Source: Pseudonocardiales bacterium (GTDB taxonomy: Bacteria > Actinomycetota > Actinomycetes > Mycobacteriales > Pseudonocardiaceae). Taken from it: 56,579 nucleotides of DNA. Location of the stretch: assembly GCA_019241525.1 (NCBI GenBank), contig JAFAWY010000065.1, forward strand, positions 1 to 56,579. The letters run 5' to 3'. Shown piece by piece: positions 16,313 to 24,554 of the stretch; the stretch's first letter is position 1; each line of letters starts with the position of its first letter. The notes under the pieces were generated by a model. That model ran no database searches. It was not told the DNA's origin and saw nothing but the letters and a program-made list of their open reading frames with translations. The position numbers were made by a program, and so were the translations under genes.

Positions 16313-16608
16313 CGTGATTGGACGTGCCAGGTCCCCCGATATCCCGCTGCTCGGATCAGCCCTGGATCTTCGCCGGATCTGCTGGCGATCTTATGAATAG
16401 GCCACCGTCGCTACGGTGACGTCGTTCGTATCTCCGATTCATCCAGCCGCTGTTCACCCGCCGCCGGGTCGCCGGTTACCTGGAGGTGATCGTGCCCAAC
16501 GGCAGCTGGACGAAGTGGTGGATGGCATCATCAGCCGCCGGCGGTCCGCCAGCTTGGTCGGCGACGACCTGCTGTCGTTGCTACTCATCCCGTGGCTGCC
16601 GGTGACGT
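16313..16608 (+). pseudogene. Cytochrome P450 remnant
   Basis: Scattered P450 pieces appear in order but in different frames. DIPLLGSALDLRR is the N-terminal proline-rich turn. DLLAIL, an in-frame TGA, then GHRRYGDVVRIS follows one frame over. FIQPLFTRRRVAGYLEVI (C-helix region) comes next after a loss of about 70 residues. RQLDEVVDGIISRRRS with GDDLLSLLL (G-helix region) is in a further frame. The I-helix, ExxR and heme-cysteine regions are absent. A functional P450 is about 400 residues, so this is a decayed fragment. The following GNAT gene starts 19 bp later and looks intact. Confidence 0.7.
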
Positions 16609-16626
16609 GATCAGAGAGCATGAGCT

Positions 16627-17379
16627 ATGGCGATCGTTGCCTACCGGTTCTCCGAGCGCCCCGAACTCTGGGACAGGATCGCTGGCCTGTCCGAAGAGGT
16701 GTGGCCGGAATACAACCTCCACGGCGATGTCCTCAATCGCTACTGGGTTCATCTCTACGACTTGTTCGCCGAGTATCAGTTCGTTCTCTACGATCCCGAC
16801 GCCGACGAGGTGCTGGCGGAGGGGCACAGCATCCCCGTTGCCTGGGGCGGGGAACTGGCCGACCTGGGGCCCGGTATCGATGCCAGCATCGCGGCGGGTT
16901 TTGCCCTTCACGCCGAAGGTGGGTCCGCCAGCGCCTTGTGTGCTCTGGCGGCCGAGATCCCACCGCGCCATCGAGAACGGCGCCTAGCTTCGGTGATCCT
17001 GGAACAGATGCGTGCACTTGCCAGCTCAGCAGGGCTTCGATCCCTCATCGCACCGGTGCGTCCCAACTGGAAGCAGCGCTATCCCCTAACTCCGATAGAG
17101 CGCTACGTGACCTGGGTTCGGCCTGACGGGAGCCCATTCGATCCTTGGATCCGGGTCCACGTCCGCCTCGGCGGCAGGATAGGTCCTGCCCTGCCGCGCT
17201 CAATGCGGATCATCGGCTCCGTGGCTGATTGGGAGGCCTGGACGGGCATGGCCTTCCCGGAGTCCGGTCGTTACGTCTTTCCTGCCTGCCTGACCACCGT
17301 GGACATCGATCGGGACGGCGATGTCGGATCGTACTGGGAGCCGAACGTGTGGATCGTCCATTACCTCGACCGGACCTGA
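16627..17379 (+). CDS. GNAT-like acetyltransferase, 250 aa
   Basis: A protein of 250 residues beginning YRFSERPELWDRI and continuing VWPEYNLHGDVLNRYW. It resembles a family of actinobacterial GNAT-superfamily proteins with a conserved YNLHGD stretch. The segment RRLASVILEQMRALASSAGLRSLIAPVRP fits the helix after an acetyl-CoA loop, although the classic R/Q-x-x-G-x-G/A signature is degenerate (RHRERRLAS). The substrate is unknown. The start is ATG 16627 with a weak AGAG upstream. It follows the P450 remnant and precedes another GNAT gene in the same direction. Confidence 0.75.
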   Translation: MAIVAYRFSERPELWDRIAGLSEEVWPEYNLHGDVLNRYWVHLYDLFAEYQFVLYDPDADEVLAEGHSIPVAWGGELADLGPGIDASIAAGFALHAEGGSASALCALAAEIPPRHRERRLASVILEQMRALASSAGLRSLIAPVRPNWKQRYPLTPIERYVTWVRPDGSPFDPWIRVHVRLGGRIGPALPRSMRIIGSVADWEAWTGMAFPESGRYVFPACLTTVDIDRDGDVGSYWEPNVWIVHYLDRT

Positions 17380-17497
17380 TGTACGGCAGGGCATGACGGT
17401 AAGCAGGTACGTCAAGGGAACCCGCCTGGGATCGACCATAGATTCTGTATTTACAAGCTCGGGCGTCGATCGACGATGGATTGTTAATGGAGGATAA

Positions 17498-18082
17498 ATG
17501 CCCACTTCGGCGGCGAACGTTGCACCAATTGTCGATCAGGATCGGGCTATCGGCACCGTTGCGGCTGCATTTCTTTCGGACCCCGTTGCGCGATGGGTGT
17601 TTCGTGACGCGCACCAATACTTGACTTACTTTCCGCAGCTCGTGCCCGTTTTTGCCGGCGGGGCGTTCGACAGTGGGACGGCGCACTCGGTGGAAGCATT
17701 CTCAGGGGTGGCACTGTGGTTGCCGCCGGGCGTGAAGTCCGACGACGACGCGATGGGCGCACTGGCGGAGGAGGCGGTACCCGCGTCAGAGCACACGGAG
17801 GTCTTCGCTTTTCTCGACCAGATGGGCGAATACCACCCGACAGAGCGGCACTGGTATCTGCCGTTGATCGGGGTTGATCCGGTGCGCCAAGGACGTGGGT
17901 ACGGTTCAGCGCTGCTCGCGCACGGGTTGAAGGCGTGCGATGCGCAGGCCATCACGGCCTACCTTGAGGCGACGAGTGAGCGGAACAAGCGGCTGTACGA
18001 GCGTCATGGATTTGAGGAAATCGGCGTCATCCAGAACGGTAGTTCGCCACTGATGTGGCCGATGCTGCGCAAACCGCGGTGA
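17498..18082 (+). CDS. GNAT-family N-acetyltransferase, 194 aa
   Basis: 194 residues with a clear GNAT core: HWYLPLIGVDPVRQGRGYGSALL contains the acetyl-CoA loop Q-G-R-G-Y-G, and AYLEATSERNKRLYERHGFEE is the motif-B region. The acceptor is not evident. GGAGG lies 5 nt before ATG 17498. A perfect 12-bp palindrome (CGTCGATCGACG, 17464-17475) sits just upstream and could be an operator. The gene is preceded by an AT-richer stretch that may hold the promoter. Confidence 0.88.
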   Translation: MPTSAANVAPIVDQDRAIGTVAAAFLSDPVARWVFRDAHQYLTYFPQLVPVFAGGAFDSGTAHSVEAFSGVALWLPPGVKSDDDAMGALAEEAVPASEHTEVFAFLDQMGEYHPTERHWYLPLIGVDPVRQGRGYGSALLAHGLKACDAQAITAYLEATSERNKRLYERHGFEEIGVIQNGSSPLMWPMLRKPR

Positions 18083-18209
18083 CCGCGGGATCGACAGGCA
18101 GTCACCACAGTCTGCTAGTAGTACAGCCTGCGCTGGTTGCGGGTACGGGGTTGCGCTCGCGCGGGCCGGCGCCACCATTCAGCCGACCGCAGACCTTGGG
18201 GCACGACAA

Positions 18210-19742
18210 ATGCGTGATGTGATCGTCATTGGTGCTGGTCCAACCGGGTTGATGTTGGCCGGTGAGCTTGCCCTGGCCGGTGCCGCGGTAGAGGTCATCG
18301 AGCGGCAGGTTGTCCCAAGCGGTCAGTCCCGGGGTGGTGGCATCAACTCGCGCACATCAGAGGTATTGGCGATGCGGGGACTGCTCGACGCGGTGATCGA
18401 ACGCAGCATCCCGACCAAGTCCGCCCGCGGGCACTTCGCGGGCCTGCCGGTACCGCTGGACACCCGGCCATGGCGCACTCGCCACCCGGATGGTGTGCTC
18501 ATCCCGCAAGATCGACTTGAGGCGGTTCTCGAGGATCACCTGCGCGGGCTGGGCGTGGCTGTCCGTCGCGGTACCGAGCTGGTCGGCTTGACCTGCGGCG
18601 AGGCCGGTATCGAAGCCGCCGTCTCGGGTCCCGGTGGCCAGGAAATGATCGAAGGCCGCTACCTGGTGGCCTGCGACGGAGCCCACAGCACGGTTCGGAA
18701 GGTGACCGGGGTGGCCTTCCCCGGGCGAGCTGGCACTCTGGCCGCGGTCAGCGCCGATGTCGAACTGGCCGCGGTGTCGACGACGGTGCCGCGGTCGGTA
18801 TCGCATATCAGCAGGCTGATCCGCACCGGCGGCGGTTTCTGGATGCTGACGAGCCCGCTCGGACCTGCCGGGGTGTACCGCGTGGTGTTCGGCAGCGCAG
18901 AACAGCAGGCCCTGGCACGCCAGGCCCCGGTCACCGCCGATGAAGTAGCTCGGGCCCTGACTGCGGTGCATGGCCCGGAGACAAAACTGGCGAAACTGCG
19001 ATGGGGTAGCCGGTTCAGCGACGCGGCGCGCCAGGTCACCAACTACCGGTACGGCCGAGTGTTGTTCGCCGGTGACGCGGCGCACATCCATTCGCCTATC
19101 GGAGGGCAGGGCCTCAACCTCGGCATCCAGGACGCGATGAATCTGGGCTGGAAACTCGCTGCACACGTGCACGGACGCGCACCGGCCGGGCTGCTCGATA
19201 GCTACCATGCCGAACGCCACCCGGTCGCCGCCCGAGTGCTGGCCACGACACGCGCCCAAGCAGTGCTGATGAGCCCACCACCGGAGGCTGATGACCTCCT
19301 GGCACTGCGCGAGATCGTGACCGAGCTCGCCCGCTTACCCGACGCCAACCGCTATCTCGCCGGACTGATGTCCGGCTTGGACCTGCGTTACGACCTCGGT
19401 GGCTCGGATGCCACTGATCCGCTGGTCGGCACCAGGATGATCGACCTGTCGCTGCAGACTCCGGCTGGTCCGACCACCGTAAGCGCCTTGCTGCAACCCG
19501 GGCGCGGGCTGCTGCTGGAACTCGGTGACCAGCGAGCACCGCGGCTGGCGCTGCCCCCAAACGTCACCGCGGTCACCGCTCGCGTCGTCGACTCCCCTGT
19601 GGGCACCGCGATGGGCGCCTCACCAGGAGTCGATCGCGTCCTCGTCCGACCGGACGGGTACGTCTGCTGGGTCGGTGCCGGGCCGGAATCCTCACCACAG
19701 GCCGCGCTACAGCGATGGTTCGGTGGTCACAACGCTGCTTAA
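18210..19742 (+). CDS. FAD-dependent aromatic monooxygenase (PHBH class)
   Basis: 510 residues of a class A flavoprotein hydroxylase. The dinucleotide-binding GAGPTGLMLAGEL starts at residue 8, the DG motif is in VACDGAHSTVRK, and the GD motif is in LFAGDAAHIHSPIGGQGLNLG. A thioredoxin-like C-terminal domain covers about residues 400-510. Members hydroxylate phenols and polyketides, and the rifampicin monooxygenases (Rox) are in this group. Substrate assignment would be a guess. It stands alone, followed by a small membrane protein on the same strand. Confidence 0.88.
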   Translation: MRDVIVIGAGPTGLMLAGELALAGAAVEVIERQVVPSGQSRGGGINSRTSEVLAMRGLLDAVIERSIPTKSARGHFAGLPVPLDTRPWRTRHPDGVLIPQDRLEAVLEDHLRGLGVAVRRGTELVGLTCGEAGIEAAVSGPGGQEMIEGRYLVACDGAHSTVRKVTGVAFPGRAGTLAAVSADVELAAVSTTVPRSVSHISRLIRTGGGFWMLTSPLGPAGVYRVVFGSAEQQALARQAPVTADEVARALTAVHGPETKLAKLRWGSRFSDAARQVTNYRYGRVLFAGDAAHIHSPIGGQGLNLGIQDAMNLGWKLAAHVHGRAPAGLLDSYHAERHPVAARVLATTRAQAVLMSPPPEADDLLALREIVTELARLPDANRYLAGLMSGLDLRYDLGGSDATDPLVGTRMIDLSLQTPAGPTTVSALLQPGRGLLLELGDQRAPRLALPPNVTAVTARVVDSPVGTAMGASPGVDRVLVRPDGYVCWVGAGPESSPQAALQRWFGGHNAA

Positions 19743-19808
19743 TAGCATGTGTTGCGCTCCTCTGGGGTATCCAGCGGTGGTACCAGCAAACCCGAGGGGG
19801 TAAGTACC

Positions 19809-19976
19809 ATGAGCTACCCGTTATTGATCGCGCTGGGTCTGCTCTTTTTGGCGGCGAGTTTCCTCGTGACGCATTCAACGGCACGGACCGCTCTGGTCGT
19901 TTTGTCGTGTGTCGCGTTTCTCATTGCGGTGATCCTGACGCTTGTCGGGCCTGGGGGAGTGCCTGGTGCCGCGTGA
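19809..19976 (+). CDS. Small two-helix membrane protein
   Basis: 55 residues: two hydrophobic helices (about 3-20 and 26-46) joined by a short polar turn, with no cysteines and no known domain. GAGGGGG precedes ATG 19809 at good spacing, which selects this start over the longer frame. Its 3' end overlaps that of the convergent permease gene by 56 bp. The function is unknown. Confidence 0.55.
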   Translation: MSYPLLIALGLLFLAASFLVTHSTARTALVVLSCVAFLIAVILTLVGPGGVPGAA

Positions 19977-21306
19977 CTGCGTGGATTCCGACGAAGACCG
20001 TGGCGGCGGTGAGGATGCCGATTACGGCGTCGGATAGCCAGGGCGCGAAGGCATGAGCGAGTAACGCCGCGGCCGATCCGGCCGCCCACGCGGCGAAGGA
20101 GGCCCAACGTATCTGGGCGGGGCTTACACCGGTCCGAGAAATGGTGGGTGCGTAGCGGGGTAGCAGGAGCTGGTCGAGGACGAGCACGGTGCCGATCGGG
20201 GGCACGATCACGCCGAGCAGGTTCAGCCATTGCTCGAAGTGGGACCAGATGCCTGCCACTGCCAGGGCGATGCCCACGGCACCGAGGATGACGGTGAGCC
20301 GGCGCATGGTGGTGCCGGTGAGCTGGCCCCAGCCGACCGCGCCGTTGTAGAGGCAGTGCGTGCACACCGAACCGAGGTTGATCAGTACGAACGCGGCGGC
20401 CAGCGGAACCAGAATGCCGCCGTGTGCGATGAGAACGTTGAGGAACGTGCCGCCGTTGGTGGCCGGGTTGCTGGCCGCACCGAGTGCGACGATGACCCCG
20501 CCGACGACCAGCGCGATGGTGTTGCCGATGGGGAACGCGGACACCGAGGCCAGGAACCCTTGACGCCCGGACCGTGACCAGCGGGTGAAGTCGGCGGTCA
20601 TGGTGCCGGAATCGATGAACGAGGCGATGACCAGGGTCACAGCGGCACCAAAGGTCATCGCCGCTTGACTGGCCCCGCCAGGATAGGAAGTGACCGAGGC
20701 AGGCGTGCTGTGTTCAGCGGCGAACCAGATCGCTAGACCACCCAGGACCAGATAGACCGGTGCGGCGATCATGCCGATGACGGAGAGCGCCCGGATGCCC
20801 AGTAGCGTGGCGGCCAGGAAGCCGATCCCGGCGACCAGGGTGGTGAGCTGTTCGTTCCAGCCGAAGCTGTCGTGCAGGATCGAGCCGGTGAGTCCGGTCT
20901 GGAAAGCGAACCAGCCGATCACCACGGTGGCGAGAAACCCAGACGGCACGAGGTAGCCACGTCGGCCGAACGTCTCGACAGCGGTCAGCGCGAAGTTCTT
21001 CCCGCTGCGCCCAGCGATATAGCTCAATGCGCCGACGTAGCCCATGAGCACCAGGTTGCCGAGCACGATCGCCAGCATCCCGCGCCAGAAACCCAGCGAG
21101 TACACGATCAAGCCACCGAATACGGCGCAGGTCAAGATCATCGGGAAGCCCAGCCACACCGCTGAGACCGAGATCAGACCGCGGCGTGCGTGCAGCGGAA
21201 CTGGTATCTCCTCATATTCCGGTACCGAGTGCCGCTGGCTGGTCGAATCCGGTGTGGATGCGGTGGTAGTCCGTGTCGTCGTGGTCGAAGTCGTGGGTGG
21301 CGACAT
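19921..21306 (-). CDS. Cytosine/purine permease-like transporter (NCS1 family)
   Basis: 461 residues with about 12 membrane helices. A Ser/Thr-rich N-terminus leads into VPEYEEIPVPLHARRGLISV, and the core has SVSAVWLGFPMI, SFGWNEQL and DSGTMTADFTRWSRSGRQG, which is the region around the cation and substrate sites in CodB-like carriers. This family imports nucleobases or hydantoins with Na+ or H+. ATG 21306 has GAGGAG upstream. It diverges from a GntR regulator, which probably controls it. No deaminase or nucleobase-catabolic gene is adjacent. Confidence 0.87.
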   Translation of the reverse strand: MSPPTTSTTTTRTTTASTPDSTSQRHSVPEYEEIPVPLHARRGLISVSAVWLGFPMILTCAVFGGLIVYSLGFWRGMLAIVLGNLVLMGYVGALSYIAGRSGKNFALTAVETFGRRGYLVPSGFLATVVIGWFAFQTGLTGSILHDSFGWNEQLTTLVAGIGFLAATLLGIRALSVIGMIAAPVYLVLGGLAIWFAAEHSTPASVTSYPGGASQAAMTFGAAVTLVIASFIDSGTMTADFTRWSRSGRQGFLASVSAFPIGNTIALVVGGVIVALGAASNPATNGGTFLNVLIAHGGILVPLAAAFVLINLGSVCTHCLYNGAVGWGQLTGTTMRRLTVILGAVGIALAVAGIWSHFEQWLNLLGVIVPPIGTVLVLDQLLLPRYAPTISRTGVSPAQIRWASFAAWAAGSAAALLAHAFAPWLSDAVIGILTAATVFVGIHAVTRHQALPQARQASGSPQ

Positions 21307-21339
21307 GGCAGCTCCTCGGCGTGCCCAGAGAATCCGTTT

Positions 21340-21427
21340 TCCTATAGGATCTGTGGTAGGAATTCTTGCTTGGTGACCTCGATGTAAACGGTGGTTACGT
21401 CTTCGTGTTCGAGCTGTCCTATATGAT
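21340..21427. promoter_or_regulatory. Two similar 10-bp palindromic sites between permease and gntR-type gene
   Basis: TCCTATAGGA (21340-21349, perfect palindrome) and TCCTATATGA (21418-21427, one mismatch) lie in the 129-bp divergent spacer, one near each gene. They are candidate operator sites for the GntR protein; the first also overlaps a TATAGGAT that could serve as a -10 element. Confidence 0.4.
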
Positions 21428-21435
21428 TGGCAGGC

Positions 21436-22104
21436 ATGCGGGTCGGGGCTGCTGAGCGGGTCAGGGCGCAAATCGAGGAGTCGATCCTGTCGGGCCAGCT
21501 GCCCGCTGGCGCTCGGGTGATCGCTGATGAGTACGCCCGGCAGATGGGAGTCAGCCACATTCCGGTGCGCGAGGCGTTACACGCCCTGGCCGCCGACGGC
21601 TGGATCGTGCACCGCCGCCATCAAGGCGCGTTCGTGCGCGATTACGACTCGACCGCGCTGGCCGATCTGTTCGAGGCGCGTACTCATCTGGAAGCTACGG
21701 TCGCTGCTCTGGCCGCCGAACGCCGCACCACAACCCAGCTTGCCGAGCTCGGGAAGATCTTGGCCCGTCAGGCCGCCGTCGACGATGCCGGCGAGCTGGC
21801 CCGGATCAATGCTGAATTTCACGTAGCGCTGGCAGGGTGCTCGCACAATTCGATACTCACCAGTTACGTGCGCGACCTGACGAAACAAGTCCGCTTCTAC
21901 TTCTTACCTGCCGCCAGAACCCGGCGTGCCGATTCCCTGTCAGAACACGAGCAGATCATCGATGCCATCCGGCGCCGTGACAGTGAACGCGCCCGCAAGT
22001 TGGTCCTGGCTCACATCACCGACACCAGCGACGCCGTCCGTGCCCTGACGGCTGACGCGGCGATCCACACACACCGCAATGTCGCCCGGAATGGCCAGGG
22101 CTAG
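21436..22104 (+). CDS. GntR-family regulator (FadR/FCD subfamily)
   Basis: 222 residues. The N-terminal winged HTH (VRAQIEESILSGQLPAGARV, then the VREALHALAADGWIVHRR recognition helix and wing) is joined to an FCD effector domain. The FCD has the metal-binding histidine-rich pattern (LFEARTHLE; NAEFHVALA; SEHEQIIDAI). Such proteins usually sense carboxylates or nucleobase-derived ligands. Start is ATG 21436 with TTG 21427 as alternative. It is divergent from the permease. Its stop overlaps the convergent LysR stop in a shared CTAG. Confidence 0.9.
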   Translation: MRVGAAERVRAQIEESILSGQLPAGARVIADEYARQMGVSHIPVREALHALAADGWIVHRRHQGAFVRDYDSTALADLFEARTHLEATVAALAAERRTTTQLAELGKILARQAAVDDAGELARINAEFHVALAGCSHNSILTSYVRDLTKQVRFYFLPAARTRRADSLSEHEQIIDAIRRRDSERARKLVLAHITDTSDAVRALTADAAIHTHRNVARNGQG

Positions 22105-23063
22105 TTGCTGCCGCTGGGTGGGGATGGTGTTGAACGCTGCGCCCATTTCGGTGTCCAGGTTCGGGTGTCGAGGTGATCGGGCTGTGTGGAGCCAAGGTAG
22201 TTGCGTAGTGCGGTGAGCGCGGAGTGCGGGTTGTCGCTGCGCCAGATCAGCGAGTGTGGGTAGACCGGCGTCGGGGCGTGCAGGGAAATGCGACGCAGGT
22301 CGTAGCCGGCAGGCCAGAGCAGCCGGGTGTACTCGCCGACGAAGGTCGCCAGTGTCGAGGAGTCGGCGATCGCGTCCAAGAGGGGCTCGGTGCCGAAGTT
22401 GGGGCCGATCGCGTCGATGGTGAGTCCGAAAGCGGCGGCGAGTTCCTCATAGTAGGCGGCCCACTCGGTCCCGGTGACGATCCCGGGCATCCAGATTCTG
22501 TGCCCGATGAGCTGAACGGGCGTGACCGCGCGGGCAGCGGCGAACTCGTGGGCCGGCCCGGTGAGAAGCTGGACCGGCTCGTCGAGAACCCGGACGGCCT
22601 CGATGCCGTCGGGCAGCTGCCCGTCGGGCAGGGTAACGGCGCGGAAGGACGCGTCGATCGTGCCGCACCGGACAGCGGCAATGGCCGTGTCGGCGTCGAA
22701 GAGAGTCACGACGTCGAGTTCGGTCTCGGGATGCGCGCGATGGAAGGCGCGCAATAGACCTGCCGGTGCGAGCCGCCGGCCGATCACGTCGACGCGCAGC
22801 GCGCGGCGGCCGGGACGCACGGAGGCGGCTGCCCGCTCTTCGACTTGGAGGAGGTGGCGGGCATGGGGCAGCAATGCCCGCCCATCGATGGTGAGCTGGG
22901 ATCCCCGCGCAGTGCGGGTGAACAGCCGGACACCCAGGTCCTTCTCCAGCGCGGCGATGCGCTTGGAGACGGCCTGCTGAGTGATCGACAGATCGGCGGC
23001 GGCTCGCTGGAAGTGGCCTGCGTCCGCGACAGCGACGAAGGTGCGCACGGCATCGAGATCCAT
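22101..23063 (-). CDS. LysR-family transcriptional regulator
   Basis: 320 residues. The N-terminal HTH is typical (MDLDAVRTFVAVADAGHFQR, then AADLSITQQAVSKRIAALEK and LGVRLFTRT), followed by the substrate-binding domain (RVDVIGRRLAP to about residue 290). ATG 23063 is the usual LysR start; the frame upstream to 23135 crosses the operator region. It is divergent from an MFS transporter, and two related inverted repeats lie in the spacer. It therefore probably controls the transporter and itself. Confidence 0.9.
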   Translation of the reverse strand: MDLDAVRTFVAVADAGHFQRAAADLSITQQAVSKRIAALEKDLGVRLFTRTARGSQLTIDGRALLPHARHLLQVEERAAASVRPGRRALRVDVIGRRLAPAGLLRAFHRAHPETELDVVTLFDADTAIAAVRCGTIDASFRAVTLPDGQLPDGIEAVRVLDEPVQLLTGPAHEFAAARAVTPVQLIGHRIWMPGIVTGTEWAAYYEELAAAFGLTIDAIGPNFGTEPLLDAIADSSTLATFVGEYTRLLWPAGYDLRRISLHAPTPVYPHSLIWRSDNPHSALTALRNYLGSTQPDHLDTRTWTPKWAQRSTPSPPSGSN

Positions 23064-23081
23064 GCTGACCGACCTTAAGCG

Positions 23082-23173
23082 CACAACGGCACGTTGTGGC
23101 TCGCCGACGGAGCGGTTGTTTGATCTGCAGGCCATCTGCTCGCTTTGATTTTACTGGGCAACGTGACGTTGTG
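23082..23173. promoter_or_regulatory. Twin inverted repeats in the LysR/MFS spacer
   Basis: CACAACG-GCA-CGTTGTG (23082-23098) is a perfect 7-bp inverted repeat with a 3-bp spacer. A second copy, CAACG-TGA-CGTTG with TG following (23159-23173), keeps the inner 5 bp of both arms. The centres are about 75 bp apart, six to seven helical turns, as in LysR sites bound by two dimers. The second site covers GTG 23171, which argues for the MFS start further downstream. Confidence 0.6.
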
Positions 23174-23200
23174 CAGGCGAGACGGCGAGGTGCGCTCGGC

Positions 23201-24520
23201 GTGGTGGGCAGGCGGTCGCTGGGCCGACAGTTTCAGTGGCTCTGGGCGGCCTATGCAGTCAGCACATTCGGCACGTGGCTGGCGTTCGACGCGTTTGCCT
23301 TGATCGCGATCCTGGTGCTGCACGCCGGACCGACCGCGGTGTCGGTGCTGGCCATGGCGGGGCCCGCGGTCGGGGCTGCTGTGGCGGTCCCCACCGGCCC
23401 GTGGGTGGAGTTCCGCCGCAAGCGGCCGGTAATGGTTGCAATGGACCTGACCCGATTCGCAGCGCTGATCAGCATTCCCGCCGCGTTCGTGTTGGAGTGG
23501 CTGAGCTTTGCCCAGCTCCTCCTCGTATCGGTCATCGTCGCCGCTGCCAACATCATCTTCCAGGCAGCTGGTGGCGCATGCCTCAAAGCGCTGGTGGAGC
23601 CGCAGGACCTGCTTGTCGCCACCGGACGGTTCGAGTCCACAACTTGGACCGCCACCGCCCTCGGACCGCCGCTCGGCGGAGCCGCGATTGGGCTCTTCGG
23701 GCCAGTGACGACCGTGGTGGCCGATGCGGTCAGCTACCTGCTCTCGGCAGCAGGGATCCGCGCGATCAGCGGGAGGGAGCCGCAGCCGATGCGGACCGAT
23801 GCATCGCGGCTGCGAGCTGGCGACCTGATCGACGGGTGGCGGTACATCTTGAGCCACCCGGGGCTGCGCCCGCTGCTTTTCAACACCATCCTGGTCAACG
23901 GCCTGATCATGGCAACCGCCCCGTTGCTTGCCGTTCTGATGCTTGGCCACCTCGGGTTCGCACCCTGGCAGTACGGCCTGGCCTTCGCAGCACCCTGTGT
24001 CGGTGGCCTCATCGGTTCACGGCTGGCCTCCCGACTTGTCGCGCGGTGCGGGCAGCACAAGGTCATGCTCACTGCTGGCGCACTGCGCGCGTGCTGGCCT
24101 GCCGGGCTGACCTTCGTCCACTCGGGCGCTGCCGGGCTTGTGCTGGTCATCGCCGTCGAGCTTGGCTTGATCACGTGCATGGGGGTGTTCAACCCGGTAT
24201 TCGCCACCTACCGGCTCGACCAAACCGCCGCAGATCGGCTTGCCCGCACCCTGTCCGCATGGTCGGTCACCAGCAAAGCCACCATCGCGGCCCTGACTGC
24301 CCTGTGGGGGCTGCTGGCCAGCATCACCAGTCCCCGCACCGCGATCGCGGTCGCCGGTCTGCTGCTGCTGACCACCCCGTTCCTGCTACCGCACCAGGAG
24401 CACGCGCCACGGTGCGGGCCAGATGCACCAAGCCACACGACACCGAAACCACCGCCCTTGCAATCGGGTTCCGCGTCCGAGCGCACGCCTACTTCGCCGG
24501 TCCCGGGATCACCGGACTGA
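23201..24520 (+). CDS. MFS transporter (EntS/DHA3-like)
   Basis: About 439 residues with roughly 12 membrane helices. It begins SLGRQFQWLWAAYAVSTFGTWLAF and has FRRKRPVMVAMDLTRF at the loop 2-3 position, plus VEPQDLLVATGRFESTTW, both typical of the DHA3/EntS branch of exporters. The substrate is unknown. The start is uncertain: GTG 23201 is preferred because the upstream GTG 23171 lies inside the second inverted repeat. The C-terminal 40 or so residues are proline/serine-rich and dispensable-looking. A hairpin follows the stop. Confidence 0.83.
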   Translation: MVGRRSLGRQFQWLWAAYAVSTFGTWLAFDAFALIAILVLHAGPTAVSVLAMAGPAVGAAVAVPTGPWVEFRRKRPVMVAMDLTRFAALISIPAAFVLEWLSFAQLLLVSVIVAAANIIFQAAGGACLKALVEPQDLLVATGRFESTTWTATALGPPLGGAAIGLFGPVTTVVADAVSYLLSAAGIRAISGREPQPMRTDASRLRAGDLIDGWRYILSHPGLRPLLFNTILVNGLIMATAPLLAVLMLGHLGFAPWQYGLAFAAPCVGGLIGSRLASRLVARCGQHKVMLTAGALRACWPAGLTFVHSGAAGLVLVIAVELGLITCMGVFNPVFATYRLDQTAADRLARTLSAWSVTSKATIAALTALWGLLASITSPRTAIAVAGLLLLTTPFLLPHQEHAPRCGPDAPSHTTPKPPPLQSGSASERTPTSPVPGSPD

Positions 24521-24539
24521 TCCGGAACCATTACCGGCC

Positions 24540-24554
24540 ACCGGCAATGCCGGT
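24540..24554. terminator. Hairpin between convergent MFS and CtaG-family genes
   Basis: ACCGGC-AAT-GCCGGT is a perfect 6-bp stem with a 3-nt loop located exactly between the two convergent stops. There is no T-run, as is common in high-GC actinobacteria. It could act in both directions. Confidence 0.45.

Noticed and set aside
18357-19259. 300-codon - frame inside the flavin monooxygenase
   Set aside because: The + frame has all flavoprotein motifs; the - frame has none.
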